A stretch of 64,000 nt of DNA, taken from Alphaproteobacteria bacterium HGW-Alphaproteobacteria-4 (GTDB taxonomy: Bacteria > Pseudomonadota > Alphaproteobacteria > Rhodobacterales > Rhodobacteraceae). The position numbers were made by a program, and so were the translations under genes. Positions 1-9,618 of the stretch are shown here, one piece after another. The notes beneath the pieces are model-generated. The model saw only the letters and a list, made by a program, of their open reading frames with translations, had not been told where the DNA came from and did not search any database. The stretch is taken from positions 33,294 through 97,293 of the forward strand of contig PHEE01000001.1 of NCBI GenBank assembly GCA_002842855.1, given 5' to 3'. Position 1 is the stretch's first letter; every line of letters starts with the position of its first letter.

Positions 1-1
1 G

Positions 2-1078
2 GGCGAATTCATCGACGTCATCGCCTGGGTTGATGACAGCCGCGATACGATGGTCTGGCGGTTCGAGCGCGAGGGCCACGCGATCAAATACGGTGCCAAG
101 CTGACGGTGCGCGAGGGGCAGGCGGCGGTGTTCGTGCATGAAGGTCAGCTGGCCGATGTGTTCCAGCCCGGGCTCTACATGCTCGAAACCAACAACATGC
201 CGCTGCTGACCACCTTGCAGCACTGGGACCACGGCTTCAACTCGCCGTTCAAATCGGAAATCTATTTCATCAACACCACCCGTTTCAACGATCTGAAATG
301 GGGCACCAAGAACCCGATCATCTGCCGCGACCCCGAGTTTGGCCCGGTGCGGCTGCGCGCCTTTGGCACCTATTCGATGCGGGTGGCGGACCCTGCGGTG
401 TTCATGCGCGAAATCGTCGGCACCGATGGCGAATTCACCTCGGACGAGGTCAGTTTTCAGATCCGCAACGTGATCGTGCAGGAATTGAGCCGGGTGCTGG
501 CCAGCTCGGGCATTCCGGTGCTCGACATGGCGGCGAACACCGGCGATCTGGGCAAGCTGGTGACCACCGCGATTGCGCCGAAGATTGCCGAATACGGGCT
601 GGTTCTGCCCGAGTTCTACATCGAGAACGTGAGCCTGCCGGAAGAGGTGGAAAAGGTGCTCGACAAGCGCACCTCGGTGGGGGTTGCGGGCGATCTGAGC
701 AAATACACCCAGTTTGCCGCCGCCGAGGCGCTTGGCCAGGCGGGCGGCGCGATGGGGGCCACGGTGGGCGCGGGCATGGGGCTGGCGATGGGCGCGCAGA
801 TGGCGCAGGGCGGGCCCTGGGGCGCCGCCCCAGCCGCTGCTGCCCCTGTGGCGCCGCCACCGCCGCCGATGGAAACCGTCTGGCACATCGCGGAAGGCGG
901 CACCACCAAGGGGCCGTTTGGGCGCGGGCATCTGGGGCGGATGGCCGCCGAGGGCGGTTTTGCGCGCACGACGCTGGTATGGTCGCCGGGGTATGCGGGC
1001 TGGGTTGCCGCCGAGACTATCCCCGAGCTTGCGCAACTGTTCACCGTGATGCCGCCGCCACCGCCGCCGGGCGTGTAA
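2..1078 (+). CDS. SPFH-domain protein of the YdjI type with C-terminal GYF_2-like domain, 5' truncated
   Basis: The reading frame is open from the first base of the window, so the true start lies upstream; the visible 358 residues begin GEFIDVIAWVDDSRDT, which matches the N-terminal region of YdjI/virion-core-like SPFH proteins. An SPFH region fills roughly the first 210 residues, then a Gly/Ala-rich linker and a proline stretch lead to a C-terminal domain (WHIAEGG...GPF...W) resembling GYF_2. SPFH proteins form membrane-associated oligomers; the exact job of this branch is unknown. It sits 10 bp before a zinc-ribbon gene with a C-terminal membrane helix, a common pairing. It may act as a membrane-bound stress scaffold, but that is inference. 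Confidence 0.75.
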   Translation, partial: GEFIDVIAWVDDSRDTMVWRFEREGHAIKYGAKLTVREGQAAVFVHEGQLADVFQPGLYMLETNNMPLLTTLQHWDHGFNSPFKSEIYFINTTRFNDLKWGTKNPIICRDPEFGPVRLRAFGTYSMRVADPAVFMREIVGTDGEFTSDEVSFQIRNVIVQELSRVLASSGIPVLDMAANTGDLGKLVTTAIAPKIAEYGLVLPEFYIENVSLPEEVEKVLDKRTSVGVAGDLSKYTQFAAAEALGQAGGAMGATVGAGMGLAMGAQMAQGGPWGAAPAAAAPVAPPPPPMETVWHIAEGGTTKGPFGRGHLGRMAAEGGFARTTLVWSPGYAGWVAAETIPELAQLFTVMPPPPPPGV

Positions 1079-1088
1079 GGGGGCACCG

Positions 1089-2201
1089 ATGGCGGGCATT
1101 GAACAGGAACACCGCTACCCGTGCGAATCCTGCGGCGCCGACCTGCGCTTTGCGCCGGGTCAGGCGACGCTGGTGTGCGACCATTGCGGCCATGCCCAGG
1201 CGATTCCCGCCGCCACCGGGCGCGGCGCGGCGGTGGGGCTGGAGGAGCTTGACCTGAGCGCAGGCCTGCGCGCAGACCTGCCGCTGGGGTCGCTTGAGGA
1301 TGTGCGCACCCTCAGCTGCCCCAACTGCGCCGCGCTGATCGAGTTCAAGGGCGCCGAACACGCCACCGAATGCCCGTTCTGCGCAACGCCGGTGGTGGTT
1401 GATACGGGTGCTGCCCGAATGATCCGGCCGCAGGCACTGGCGCCCTTCAAGCTGACTGAAGAGCAGGCGCGGGCGGCCCTTGGGCGCTGGCTCGGGCGGC
1501 TCTGGTTTGCGCCGGGCGGGGTGCAGCAATATGCGCGGCGCGGCCGCCGCCTGACCGGCGTCTATTCGCCGTTCTGGACCTTTGATGCCGACACAAGGTC
1601 TGCCTATACCGGGCAACGGGGCGATGCCTATTACGAAACCGAATGGGTCACGGTCACCCGCAACGGCAAGACCGAGAGGCAGCAGCGCCGGGTGCGCCAC
1701 ATCCGCTGGAGCAACGCGCGCGGCCGGGTGGCGCGGGTGTTCGACGATGTGCTGGTGCTGGCAGCGCGGTCGCTGCCGCGCAAGCATACCGACGCGCTGA
1801 AGCCTTGGGAGCTTGGCGAGCTGGTGCCCTATACACCCGACTTTCTGGCAGGCTTCACCGCCGAAGGCTATACTGTGCAGCTTGAGGAAGGCCACGCGAT
1901 TGCGCGCGCCGAGATGGCAAACGTGATCGCCTCGGATGTGCGCCGCGACATTGGCGGCGACGAGCAGCGGATCGACAGCATCGACACCGACTGGTCGGCC
2001 GAGACCTTCAAGCACATCCTGCTGCCGGTCTGGACAGCCGCCTACAAATACCGCGGCCGCAGTTTTCGCTTCGTGGTCAACGGCCAGACCGGCAAGGTCC
2101 AGGGCGAGCGGCCGTGGTCCTGGGTCAAGATCACCTTTGCGGTGATCGTGGTGGCGGTAATTGTGGGCGTGGCCGTCTACTTCGGGCAACAAGCCCAGTG
2201 A
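1089..2201 (+). CDS. Zinc-ribbon protein with C-terminal transmembrane helix
   Basis: 370 residues. Two Cys4 zinc ribbons are visible at the N-terminus (CESCGAD...CDHCG and CPNCAAL...CPFCA). The middle region ends in a conserved-looking stretch (KHILLPVWTAAYKYRGRSF), and one hydrophobic helix (FAVIVVAVIVGVAVYF) lies just before the C-terminus, suggesting a tail-anchored cytoplasmic protein. The gene follows the SPFH gene by 10 bp and probably forms a two-gene operon with it, followed by a hairpin terminator. Related proteins are annotated as TFIIB-type zinc-ribbon or primosomal-like proteins, but the function is not known. Confidence 0.7.
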   Translation: MAGIEQEHRYPCESCGADLRFAPGQATLVCDHCGHAQAIPAATGRGAAVGLEELDLSAGLRADLPLGSLEDVRTLSCPNCAALIEFKGAEHATECPFCATPVVVDTGAARMIRPQALAPFKLTEEQARAALGRWLGRLWFAPGGVQQYARRGRRLTGVYSPFWTFDADTRSAYTGQRGDAYYETEWVTVTRNGKTERQQRRVRHIRWSNARGRVARVFDDVLVLAARSLPRKHTDALKPWELGELVPYTPDFLAGFTAEGYTVQLEEGHAIARAEMANVIASDVRRDIGGDEQRIDSIDTDWSAETFKHILLPVWTAAYKYRGRSFRFVVNGQTGKVQGERPWSWVKITFAVIVVAVIVGVAVYFGQQAQ

Positions 2202-2205
2202 GAAA

Positions 2206-2230
2206 GGCGGGGGGCCTTCTGCCCCCCGCC
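2206..2230 (+). terminator. GC-rich hairpin after the SPFH/zinc-ribbon operon
   Basis: ggcggggggc and gccccccgcc form a perfect 10-bp stem around a 5-base loop, 4 bp after the stop codon. There is no clear T-tract, so it may be an inefficient or bidirectional terminator between convergent genes. Confidence 0.6.
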
Positions 2231-2260
2231 CCCCCAAGGGTATTTAGGCGTTGAAGAAGA

Positions 2261-2680
2261 TCAGCCTTTGCCGATCGCTACCTTCTTGGCCTTGGCGACG
2301 GCCCCGGCGGCTTTCTTTTTCACCGAGACGATCAGCACACCGCCCTTGAGGTCGGCCTTGACGGCAGCCTCATCGGCATCGGTGGGCAGCCGGAACGAGC
2401 GTGAGAAGGCGCCGAACTGGCGTTCGGAGAAATACCAGGTTTCGCCCTTTTCCTCGCGTGAGGTTTTCTTTTCGCCCTTCACGGTGACGACGCCGTCTTC
2501 GACCGTAACCTCGACGTCCTTCTCGTCAACGCCGGGCAGCTCCATCGCGATGGTATAGGCACCATCCTTCTCGCTTGCTTCGGCTGCGGGGGCGACCCAT
2601 TCGGCCAGCCTTGTGCCAAAGCTGCGGAAGGGTTCGTAGAGTGTTGGCCAGAAGCCGCTGGCAAGGGATTTCTCAACCAT
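2261..2680 (-). CDS. Small heat-shock protein, Hsp20/alpha-crystallin family
   Basis: 139 residues. The alpha-crystallin core is clear: AMELPGVDEKDVEVTVEDGVVTVKGEKK, then the FSERQFGAFSRSFRLP segment and a Lys-rich tail. Such proteins bind unfolding clients as ATP-independent holdases in the cytoplasm. The start is the ATG at 2680, because a strong GGAGG lies just upstream (GGAGGTCAAAATG); an upstream in-frame extension has no family similarity. It is divergent from the sugar kinase gene. A heat-shock promoter is expected in the 2681-2827 gap, but I could not identify one with confidence. Confidence 0.9.
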   Translation of the reverse strand: MVEKSLASGFWPTLYEPFRSFGTRLAEWVAPAAEASEKDGAYTIAMELPGVDEKDVEVTVEDGVVTVKGEKKTSREEKGETWYFSERQFGAFSRSFRLPTDADEAAVKADLKGGVLIVSVKKKAAGAVAKAKKVAIGKG

Positions 2681-2827
2681 TTTGACCTCCTGTGCATGAG
2701 CCTCACCTGTGGCGCAGGTGGGAATTTGCCTCTGCGTTGGCAAGGGGGCGCGACGATGGGGCGCAGCGGCGGTTGCCCGGACCCGCGTATAGCGCTATCA
2801 GCGGCGAAAAGAGCCGGTGGGGGTGCG

Positions 2828-3751
2828 ATGATCCTGAGTTGTGGCGAGGCTTTGATCGACATGTTGCCGCGCGAAACCGTGGCGGGCGAGGCGGCGTTTG
2901 CGCCTTACCCCGGCGGCGCGGTGTTCAACACGGCCGTGGCGCTTGGGCGGCTTGGGGTGGATGCGGGGTTTTTCAGCGGCATATCGACCGACCTGTTTGG
3001 CGAGATGCTGGTGGCGGCGCTGGCGGCCTCGAACGTCGATGCGGGGCAAGCGGTGCGCTCGGGGCGACCCACCACCCTGGCCTTCGTCACGCTGAAGGAC
3101 GGCCACGCGCGCTATGCGTTTTATGACGAGGGCACGGCGGGGCGGATGCTGACCGCCGCCGATCTGCCCGCCCTGCCCGACAATGTGCAGGCACTGTTTT
3201 TCGGTGGCATTTCGCTGGTGGGCGAGCCTTGCGGGTCGGCCTACGAGGCCTTGATGGTGCGCGAGGCGGGGCGGCGGATGTGCATGATCGACCCCAATAT
3301 CCGCCCCGGTTTCATCACCGATGAGGGCGCCTACAGGGGCCGGATTGCGCGGATGCTGGCGCTGGCCGACATCGTCAAGCTATCGGATGAGGATCTGGCG
3401 TGGCTGCACGGGCCGGGGTCGATTGACGCGGGCGCGCGGGCGGTGCTGGCGGCGGGCGCCAAGCTGGTGTTCATCACCGAGGGTGCCAAGGGCGCGCATG
3501 CTTTCTGGGGCGATCAGGCGGCGTTCGAGCCCGCCCGCAAGGTGGTGGTGGCCGATACCGTGGGCGCGGGCGATACCTTCAACGCCGGGGTGCTGGCGGC
3601 ATTGGCGCGGGCAGGGGCCTTGGGCAAGGCTGATGTGGCAGCGGTGGGTGCCGACCTTGTGCAGGCGGCACTGCGGCTGGGGGTGCAGGCGGCGGCGGTG
3701 ACGGTTTCGCGCGCCGGGGCCAACCCGCCCTGGGCCGAGGAGCTGGCATGA
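2828..3751 (+). CDS. PfkB-family carbohydrate kinase (fructokinase-like)
   Basis: 307 residues starting [16 protein letters not shown]. The N-terminal [15 protein letters not shown] and the C-terminal signature [17 protein letters not shown], with catalytic Asp in the GAGD anion hole, identify a ribokinase/PfkB kinase that phosphorylates a sugar with ATP. The sequence resembles fructokinases of Rhodobacterales; the substrate is not proven. Upstream in-frame ATGs would give a 44-residue extension without similarity. The stop overlaps the dtd start by 4 bp, implying translational coupling. Confidence 0.85.
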   Translation: MILSCGEALIDMLPRETVAGEAAFAPYPGGAVFNTAVALGRLGVDAGFFSGISTDLFGEMLVAALAASNVDAGQAVRSGRPTTLAFVTLKDGHARYAFYDEGTAGRMLTAADLPALPDNVQALFFGGISLVGEPCGSAYEALMVREAGRRMCMIDPNIRPGFITDEGAYRGRIARMLALADIVKLSDEDLAWLHGPGSIDAGARAVLAAGAKLVFITEGAKGAHAFWGDQAAFEPARKVVVADTVGAGDTFNAGVLAALARAGALGKADVAAVGADLVQAALRLGVQAAAVTVSRAGANPPWAEELA

Positions 3752-4197
3752 GGGTGCTGGTGCAGCGCGTTACGCAGGCGCGGGTAAGCGTCGCGGGCCG
3801 GGTGACGGGCGAAATCGGGCGCGGGTTGTTGCTGCTGGTCTGCGCGATGCAGGGCGATAGCGAGGCCGAGGCGGAAAAGCTGGCGGGGCGGGTGGCCAAG
3901 CTGCGCATCTTCCGCGATGCCGCCGAGAAGATGAACCTGAGCGTGCAGGACGTGGGTGGTGCCGCGCTGGTGGTGAGCCAGTTCACGCTGGCCGCCGATA
4001 CCTCGCGCGGCAACCGACCCGGCTTCAGCACCGCCGCCGCACCTGCCGAAGGCGAACGGCTTTATGAGCACTTTGCCGCGCATCTGCGCGGGCTTGGTGT
4101 GCCGGTGGCACTGGGCGAGTTTGGGGCCGACATGGCGGTGGCGCTGGTCAATGACGGGCCGGTGACGATCTGGATGGATACCGCCGAGCGCGCCTGA
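3748..4197 (+). CDS. dtd: D-aminoacyl-tRNA deacylase
   Basis: 149 residues, the usual length. It removes D-amino acids from mischarged tRNAs, proofreading translation. The family hallmarks are present: the [17 protein letters not shown] active-site segment and the C-terminal Gly-Pro motif in [11 protein letters not shown]. It starts within the stop of the sugar kinase (ATGA overlap) and so is probably co-transcribed with it. Confidence 0.95.
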   Translation: MRVLVQRVTQARVSVAGRVTGEIGRGLLLLVCAMQGDSEAEAEKLAGRVAKLRIFRDAAEKMNLSVQDVGGAALVVSQFTLAADTSRGNRPGFSTAAAPAEGERLYEHFAAHLRGLGVPVALGEFGADMAVALVNDGPVTIWMDTAERA

Positions 4198-4433
4198 TGG
4201 GTCAACACGCTTGACATTCTGCCCGATCTGCCCCATTTGCCGCTAGTCGTCGTCCGCTGCCGCGTGAGCAGCCGTGCCCTTTGGGGGCGCCCCGGAGGCG
4301 GCACATGGTTCCCAATTCACGCGGGGGTCCGGCAGGCCAGTGGCCTGCGCCCCGCCCCGAATGCCCCCATACCCTGGGGGCGTAAACCTATTCGCGCATC
4401 GGCAAATGCCCGGCGCAGCCTGAAAGAGACATT

Positions 4434-5786
4434 TTGGAAAACTTTGAAAACATGGGGCTTTCGAGCCTTGTCGTTGATAACCTTGCGGGCCTTGGTCTGC
4501 TGAAACCCACGCCGATCCAGGCGCAGGGCATTCCCGCCGTGGTGGCCGGACGCGACCTGTTGGGGCTGGCGCAAACCGGCACTGGCAAGACGGCGGCCTT
4601 TGGCCTGCCGATCATCACCCGACTGATCGAGCAGAACAAACGCCCCGCGCCCAAGACCGTGCGCGCGCTGATTTTGGCGCCGACCCGCGAGCTTGCCACG
4701 CAAATTGCCGAAAACCTGACCGCCTACGCGCAGGGCTCGCCCATTCGGGTGTTCCGTGTAGTGGGCGGCGCCTCGCTTTATGTGCAATCGGAACGCCTCG
4801 CGCGCGGGGTTGACGTGCTGATCGCCACCCCGGGGCGGCTTCTGGACCTGCTGGACCGGCGCGCGCTGACGCTGTCGGAAACCCGCTATCTGGTGCTTGA
4901 TGAGGCTGACCAGATGCTCGACATCGGCTTTATCCACGCGCTGCGCCGCATTGCCGGGCTGCTGCCCGCCGAGCGCCAGACCATACTTTTCTCGGCCACG
5001 ATGCCGAAGCTGATGGAAGAGCTTGCCGACAGCTACCTGCGTGATCCGGTGCGGGTGCAGGTGGCGCCGCCCGGCCAGCCGGTGGAAAAGATCGATCAGG
5101 GCGTGCATTTCGTCAATCAGGGCGACAAGGCGGCGCTTTTGGCGGAATACCTTTCCAAGCACCCCGGTGAATTGGCGCTGGTCTTTGGCCGCACCAAACA
5201 CGGCTCGGAAAAGCTGAGCAAGCTCTTGACCACCTGGGGTTTCTCGGTCGGTTCGATCCACGGCAACAAATCCCAAGGCCAGCGCGAGCGTGCGCTTGCC
5301 TCGTTCCGCTCGGGCGAGGTGCAGGTGCTGGTGGCAACCGATGTGGCGGCGCGGGGGCTGGATATTCCCGAGGTGCGGCACGTCTATAACTACGAACTGC
5401 CGAACGTGCCCGAAAACTATGTGCACCGGATCGGTCGCACGGCGCGGGCCGGGCGCACGGGCCGGGCAGTGGCGTTCTGCGCGCCGGGCGAAGTGGGCGA
5501 TCTGCGCGGCATCGAAAAGACCATCAAGAAGGCGATCCCGGTGATCGGCGGCGACGCGCCGGTGGGCATTCCCGAACCCTCGCCGGGCCGCGCGGGCGGC
5601 GGGCGCAACGGTGCGGGCGGCAGACCCGCGCGCAGTGGTGCCCCGAAGGGTGGCAAGCCCGCGTTCAAGGGGCCGAAACCGGTAAGCAAATACGGCAAGC
5701 CCGCTGGCAAACCGGCAGCCGAGGGCGGCAACGCCCGCCCGGCCCGGCGCCCCTCGCGCCGCCCCAAAAGCGTTCAGGCCGCGTGA
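4434..5786 (+). CDS. DEAD-box RNA helicase (RhlE-like)
   Basis: 450 residues. It carries the full DEAD-box set: Q motif (TPIQAQGIP), AQTGTGKT, PTRELATQI, TPGRL, DEAD, SAT, and the C-terminal ARGLDIPEVRHVYNYELP and HRIGRTARAGRTG. A Gly/Arg/Lys-rich, low-complexity tail of about 80 residues follows and probably binds RNA. It unwinds RNA duplexes with ATP, usually in ribosome assembly or cold adaptation. The start is either TTG at 4434 or ATG at 4452; the TTG is preferred because MENFENMGLSS aligns with the usual N-terminus. The 236 bp upstream hold no gene that I can see. Confidence 0.93.
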   Translation: MENFENMGLSSLVVDNLAGLGLLKPTPIQAQGIPAVVAGRDLLGLAQTGTGKTAAFGLPIITRLIEQNKRPAPKTVRALILAPTRELATQIAENLTAYAQGSPIRVFRVVGGASLYVQSERLARGVDVLIATPGRLLDLLDRRALTLSETRYLVLDEADQMLDIGFIHALRRIAGLLPAERQTILFSATMPKLMEELADSYLRDPVRVQVAPPGQPVEKIDQGVHFVNQGDKAALLAEYLSKHPGELALVFGRTKHGSEKLSKLLTTWGFSVGSIHGNKSQGQRERALASFRSGEVQVLVATDVAARGLDIPEVRHVYNYELPNVPENYVHRIGRTARAGRTGRAVAFCAPGEVGDLRGIEKTIKKAIPVIGGDAPVGIPEPSPGRAGGGRNGAGGRPARSGAPKGGKPAFKGPKPVSKYGKPAGKPAAEGGNARPARRPSRRPKSVQAA

Positions 5787-5793
5787 CCTGAGC

Positions 5794-5817
5794 AAAGGGC
5801 GGCTTCGGCCGCCCTTT
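5794..5817. terminator. Rho-independent bidirectional terminator
   Basis: A perfect 10-bp stem (aaagggcggc / gccgcccttt) with a UUCG tetraloop lies between the convergent helicase gene and the next minus-strand gene. The A-run and T-run on either side let it serve both directions. Confidence 0.85.
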
Positions 5818-5833
5818 GGCATTGCGGCCCGGC

Positions 5834-6289
5834 TCAGGCGTGGCCGTGTTCCAGATGCAGCTTCATGTCCAGCAGCACCTGCTGTATCGCGTGCGTTTCC
5901 GCAAGCAACCGCTTGGTTTCGTTGATGGTAATGGTGCCGTCGGCAATTGCCTGATTATATTCGGCCATCAGCATCGCGAAGCGCTGGCTCAGCGCCACCA
6001 CATCGGCGTTGACGTTGCCGGGCTTGCTGTTCAGCCGCGTGCCATCATAGGAAAGCGTGATCCCGCGCAGATCAGCCAGTGCGCTGGTCACATGCGGAAA
6101 TGAGGCCACCGCCTCGAGCCGCGCCACCACATCGACCGGCATGTAGCGCTCGGCGTGGTCGGGGTCGGACGAGTAATAGCGCCCCAGCGTCGCCTTCGAC
6201 TTGCCAGAGGCGGCGGCCGCGGCCTCGATGCCAACATCCTTGACCAGCGTTTCGCAATGCTGCCGGAGAAACCTTGCTACGTTATCCAT
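5834..6289 (-). CDS. Hypothetical HTH-type protein, phage CII-like
   Basis: 151 residues from the ATG at 6289 (MDNVARFLRQHCETLV). The first 80 residues contain a probable helix-turn-helix (VGIEAAAAASGKSKATLGRYYS) followed by a MPVDVVARLEAV segment, a layout like phage regulatory CII-type domains. The C-terminal half is helical and acidic. I do not recognise a characterised homologue. It may be a chromosomal DNA-binding regulator conserved in Rhodobacterales; this is inference. Confidence 0.6.
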   Translation of the reverse strand: MDNVARFLRQHCETLVKDVGIEAAAAASGKSKATLGRYYSSDPDHAERYMPVDVVARLEAVASFPHVTSALADLRGITLSYDGTRLNSKPGNVNADVVALSQRFAMLMAEYNQAIADGTITINETKRLLAETHAIQQVLLDMKLHLEHGHA

Positions 6290-6563
6290 ACCATGACCCA
6301 ATCCGTTGCCCGCACCGAGGCGGGGAAAAGCCGACGCGGTTTCCCATTAGATCCGCGCATCGCTTTTGGCATTCATTGGGTGTTCCGGCAAGCCGGAGCG
6401 AGTGTGCGTAACCGGCGCATCCCGGCGTTGGCAACGGGTGGGTCCGTCATGCGTTTGCGGCTGCGGGGGCCGCAAAGCCGGGGCTACCGGCAGCGGCATG
6501 GCGGGCTTCAGGCGCTGCCCGAGGGACTTGCCTCGCACCCCGGAGCCGCGCTATTGGCGCACC

Positions 6564-7193
6564 ATGGCCAAGCTCTATTTCCATTATTCCACGATGAACG
6601 CCGGCAAGAGCACCAACCTCTTGCAGGCCGCGCATAACTACCATGAAGGCGGCATGCGGACTTACCTGTTGACCGCGCGGTTCGACAACCGCGCGGGTGA
6701 AGGCCGGATTGCCAGCCGGATCGGGATCGGCTCGCCCGCCGATACGTTTGACGGGGGTTCTGATCTTTACGCGCAGATCGCGGCCCGGCTTGCAACTGGC
6801 CCCTGCGCTTGCGTGTTTCTGGACGAAGCACAGTTTTTGACCCGCGAACAGGTCTGGCAACTGGCCCGCGCGGTCGATGACCTGCGGGTGCCGGTGATGT
6901 GTTATGGCCTGCGCGTCGATTTTCGGGGCGAGTTGTTCCCCGGATCGGCGGCACTGCTGGCGCTGGCCGACGAAATGCGCGAGGTGCGTACCATTTGCCA
7001 CTGCGGCAAGAAGGCGACGATGGTGGTGCGCAAAGGCCCCAACGGGCGCGCGCTGCGCGACGGCGATCAGGTGCAGATCGGCGGCAACGAAACCTATGTG
7101 TCGCTTTGCCGCAAACACTGGCGCGAGTCGGTGGGGGATGCGGGCGCGGTACCGGATCAGGCGCGTTCGAGCAGCACCGAACCGACTGAATAG
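6564..7193 (+). CDS. tdk: Thymidine kinase
   Basis: 209 residues. It phosphorylates thymidine to dTMP in the salvage pathway. The P-loop STMNAGKST lies at residues 9-17, the catalytic Glu in FLDEAQFL, and one zinc-site pair is visible in CHCGKKA with a later Cys/His in LCRKHW, as in type II thymidine kinases. The start ATG at 6564 directly precedes MAKLYFHYSTMNAGK, the family N-terminus; the upstream open frame (6302-6563) shows no similarity. Its last 37 bp overlap the convergent FabH-like gene. Confidence 0.95.
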   Translation: MAKLYFHYSTMNAGKSTNLLQAAHNYHEGGMRTYLLTARFDNRAGEGRIASRIGIGSPADTFDGGSDLYAQIAARLATGPCACVFLDEAQFLTREQVWQLARAVDDLRVPVMCYGLRVDFRGELFPGSAALLALADEMREVRTICHCGKKATMVVRKGPNGRALRDGDQVQIGGNETYVSLCRKHWRESVGDAGAVPDQARSSSTEPTE

Positions 7194-8278
7194 CCCGCGC
7201 CGAACGAGCAGATCAGGCCAAGGTCGCCTGCTGCCATCGCGTCGGATGATCGGTCAAAGGCGATGATCGAGCCTGCCGACGAGGTATTGGCAAATTCCTG
7301 CAAAACGTTCGGCGTTTCGCCCGGCAACGGGTCGTGGCCCAGCACTTTTCTGCCAATCAGGTCATTCATGCCCTTGTTGGCCTGATGCAGCCAGAGCCGT
7401 TTCAGCGCCGCCGCACTGGTGCCCTCGGCCGCCAGATGCGCGAGAATATGCGCCGAGACCAGCGGCACCACCTCTTTGAAGACCTTGCGCCCCTCTTGCA
7501 CGAATTGCATGTCGCGGCGGTCGGCCATGCCATCGGGGCGCGAGCGGCGCAAAAAGCCGTTGTTGTTGCGGATGTTGTTGGAAAACTCGGTGGCGCAGCG
7601 GCACGAGCGGATCTTGAAATGCGCGGCCGTGGCATCTTCTGCACGGCCAAGAACGGTGGCGGTGCAAACATCGCCAAAGATGAAGTGGCAATCGCGGTCG
7701 CGCCATTCGAGGTGGCCCGAGGTGATTTCGGGGTTCACCACAAGTGCGTTGCGCACCGTGCCCGCGCGGATCATGTCCGACGCTGCCTGAATGCCGAAGG
7801 TGGCCGAGGAACAGGCCACGTTCATGTCAAACGCAAAACCGCCCGCACCGAGCAGGTTCTGGATCTCGATCGCAATCGCCGGGTAGGGGCGTTCCATGTT
7901 CGAGGCGGCGCAAATGACAAGATCGATCTCGCCGGGCGCCACCCCGGCCTTGGCCAGCGCGACCTCGGCCGCCTTGAGCGCAATTTCGGCCATCAGGCTG
8001 GGTTCGTCATCGCTGCGCTGGCGAAAGCGCGGATACATCCGCGCCGGATCAAGCAGCCCGTCCTTGGTCAGCACATAACGTTGCAGAATGCCCGAGGCCT
8101 TGAAGATGAATTCGGGCGAGGAATGTTCCTTGGCGGCCACCGTGCCCGCCGCAATCGCCGCCGCGTTCTCGGCGTTGAACCAATCGGCGTGGCGATTGTA
8201 GGCCGCAACCAGTTCCTCGTTGGTCAGAACCTCGGGCGGAACAAAGACCCCGGTTCCTCTGATCGCTGGCTGATACAT
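7157..8278 (-). CDS. Beta-ketoacyl-ACP synthase III family protein (FabH-like)
   Basis: 373 residues, a little longer than canonical FabH. The thiolase-fold catalytic triad is visible: Cys156 in NVACSSATFG, His in WLHQANKGMND and Asn in FANTSSAGSI. These enzymes condense an acyl-CoA with malonyl-ACP to start fatty-acid or related chains. The N-terminal insert (about residues 30-70) suggests the subgroup with non-standard primers rather than housekeeping FabH. The 3' end overlaps tdk by 37 bp tail to tail. Confidence 0.88.
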   Translation of the reverse strand: MYQPAIRGTGVFVPPEVLTNEELVAAYNRHADWFNAENAAAIAAGTVAAKEHSSPEFIFKASGILQRYVLTKDGLLDPARMYPRFRQRSDDEPSLMAEIALKAAEVALAKAGVAPGEIDLVICAASNMERPYPAIAIEIQNLLGAGGFAFDMNVACSSATFGIQAASDMIRAGTVRNALVVNPEITSGHLEWRDRDCHFIFGDVCTATVLGRAEDATAAHFKIRSCRCATEFSNNIRNNNGFLRRSRPDGMADRRDMQFVQEGRKVFKEVVPLVSAHILAHLAAEGTSAAALKRLWLHQANKGMNDLIGRKVLGHDPLPGETPNVLQEFANTSSAGSIIAFDRSSDAMAAGDLGLICSFGAGYSVGSVLLERA

Positions 8279-8345
8279 GGTGCCCCCTGCTCGACTGCCG
8301 CCAGATCACCCCTTGGCAGGGGGAAGGTCAAGCCCCGGCGGCGGG

Positions 8346-9287
8346 TCAGACCGGGTTCGGAAGCGTTTGCCCCGCGGCAAATGCGACAAGGTTTGCCACC
8401 ACCATAAGCCCCATGCCATCGCGCACCTCTTCGGCGGCGGTGCCGAGATGCGGCAGCAGGGTGACGTTTTCAAGCGCGATCAGGCGAGCGGGCACATCAG
8501 GTTCGTGTTCATAGACATCAAGCCCGGCGCCCGCGATCTGCCCGGCCTCAAGCGCCGCGATCAGCGCGCCCTCATCGACCACATCGCCGCGCGAGATGTT
8601 GATGAAATGGCCGTGTGCAGGCATCGCCGCCAGCGCCGCGCGGTCGATCAGGTGCCAGTTGCCAGCCCCCCCCGGCACCGCCACCACCACGAAATCGGCG
8701 GCCATCGCCTCGGCCAGCGTTTCAACCTGCCGCGCGGGCAGGCCGGGGTCGGGCAGGGCTGAGCGGTTGAAGAACCGCACCTGCATGCCAAAGCCGAAAT
8801 GCGCGCGCCGCGCCACCGCGCGGCCGATCCGGCCCATGCCGATGACGCCGAGCGATTTGCCGCTGACATGCTGGCCAAGCAGTTGCGTGGGCTGCCAGCC
8901 TTGCCAGTGGCCCGCGCGCAGAAATCGCTCGCCTTCGCCCGCCCGCCGCGCGCTCATCAACAGCAGCGTCAGGGCAATATCGGCGGTGGCATCGGTCACG
9001 GCGCCGGGGGTATTGGTCACCGTGACGCCTGCGGCGCGGGCGGCGACCACATCGATGTGGTTCACGCCAACGCCAAAATTGGCAAGCAGCCGCGCGCGGA
9101 TCGGGCCGGTGAAAGCCTCGGCGCCGAAGGCATCGCCGAGCGTTGGCACCACCGCATCGAACCCGGCCAGCGCTGCGCGACATTCGGACAGGGTCATTGG
9201 CGCGGCACTTTCGCGGTAGTGCGTTTCAAATGCCGCCAATGCCGCCTCGACCTTCGGCGTCAGCCGCCGCGACACCAGCACCCGCAT
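8346..9287 (-). CDS. D-isomer-specific 2-hydroxyacid dehydrogenase (glyoxylate/hydroxypyruvate reductase-like)
   Basis: 313 residues. The NAD(P)-binding signature GVIGMGRIGRAVARRA and the catalytic Arg (NISRGDVVDE), Glu (YEHEPDVP) and His (LLPHLGTA) are all present. It reduces 2-keto acids such as glyoxylate or hydroxypyruvate in the cytoplasm; the exact substrate is not deducible. The start codon abuts the csaA-like stop at 9287, making it the downstream member of a compact minus-strand group (proC, csaA, this gene). Confidence 0.9.
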   Translation of the reverse strand: MRVLVSRRLTPKVEAALAAFETHYRESAAPMTLSECRAALAGFDAVVPTLGDAFGAEAFTGPIRARLLANFGVGVNHIDVVAARAAGVTVTNTPGAVTDATADIALTLLLMSARRAGEGERFLRAGHWQGWQPTQLLGQHVSGKSLGVIGMGRIGRAVARRAHFGFGMQVRFFNRSALPDPGLPARQVETLAEAMAADFVVVAVPGGAGNWHLIDRAALAAMPAHGHFINISRGDVVDEGALIAALEAGQIAGAGLDVYEHEPDVPARLIALENVTLLPHLGTAAEEVRDGMGLMVVANLVAFAAGQTLPNPV

Positions 9288-9618
9288 CAGAAAAGCCTCC
9301 CGCCCAAGGGCACCTCGTGCCCCGGTCCGATCAGCACCACCTCGCCCGCCTGATCGGGCACGCCAAGCACCAGCACCTCGGACATCACCTTGCCGATCTG
9401 GCGGGGCGGAAAGTTGACCACCGCCAGCACTTGCCGCCCAATCAGTTCCTCGGGGCGGTAATGCGCGGTGATCTGCGCCGAAGACCGCTTTTCGCCGATT
9501 TCGGGGCCAAAATCGAGCCAGAGCTTGTAGGCGGGCTTGCGCGCCTCGGGGAAGGGCTCGGCGCGGGTAATGCGCCCCACGCGGATATCGACCGCTAGGA
9601 AATCATCAAAGGTGATCG

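Noticed and set aside
1041..2237. Long minus-strand open frame opposite the zinc-ribbon gene
   Set aside because: An antisense shadow produced by high GC; the plus-strand protein has zinc ribbons and a membrane helix.
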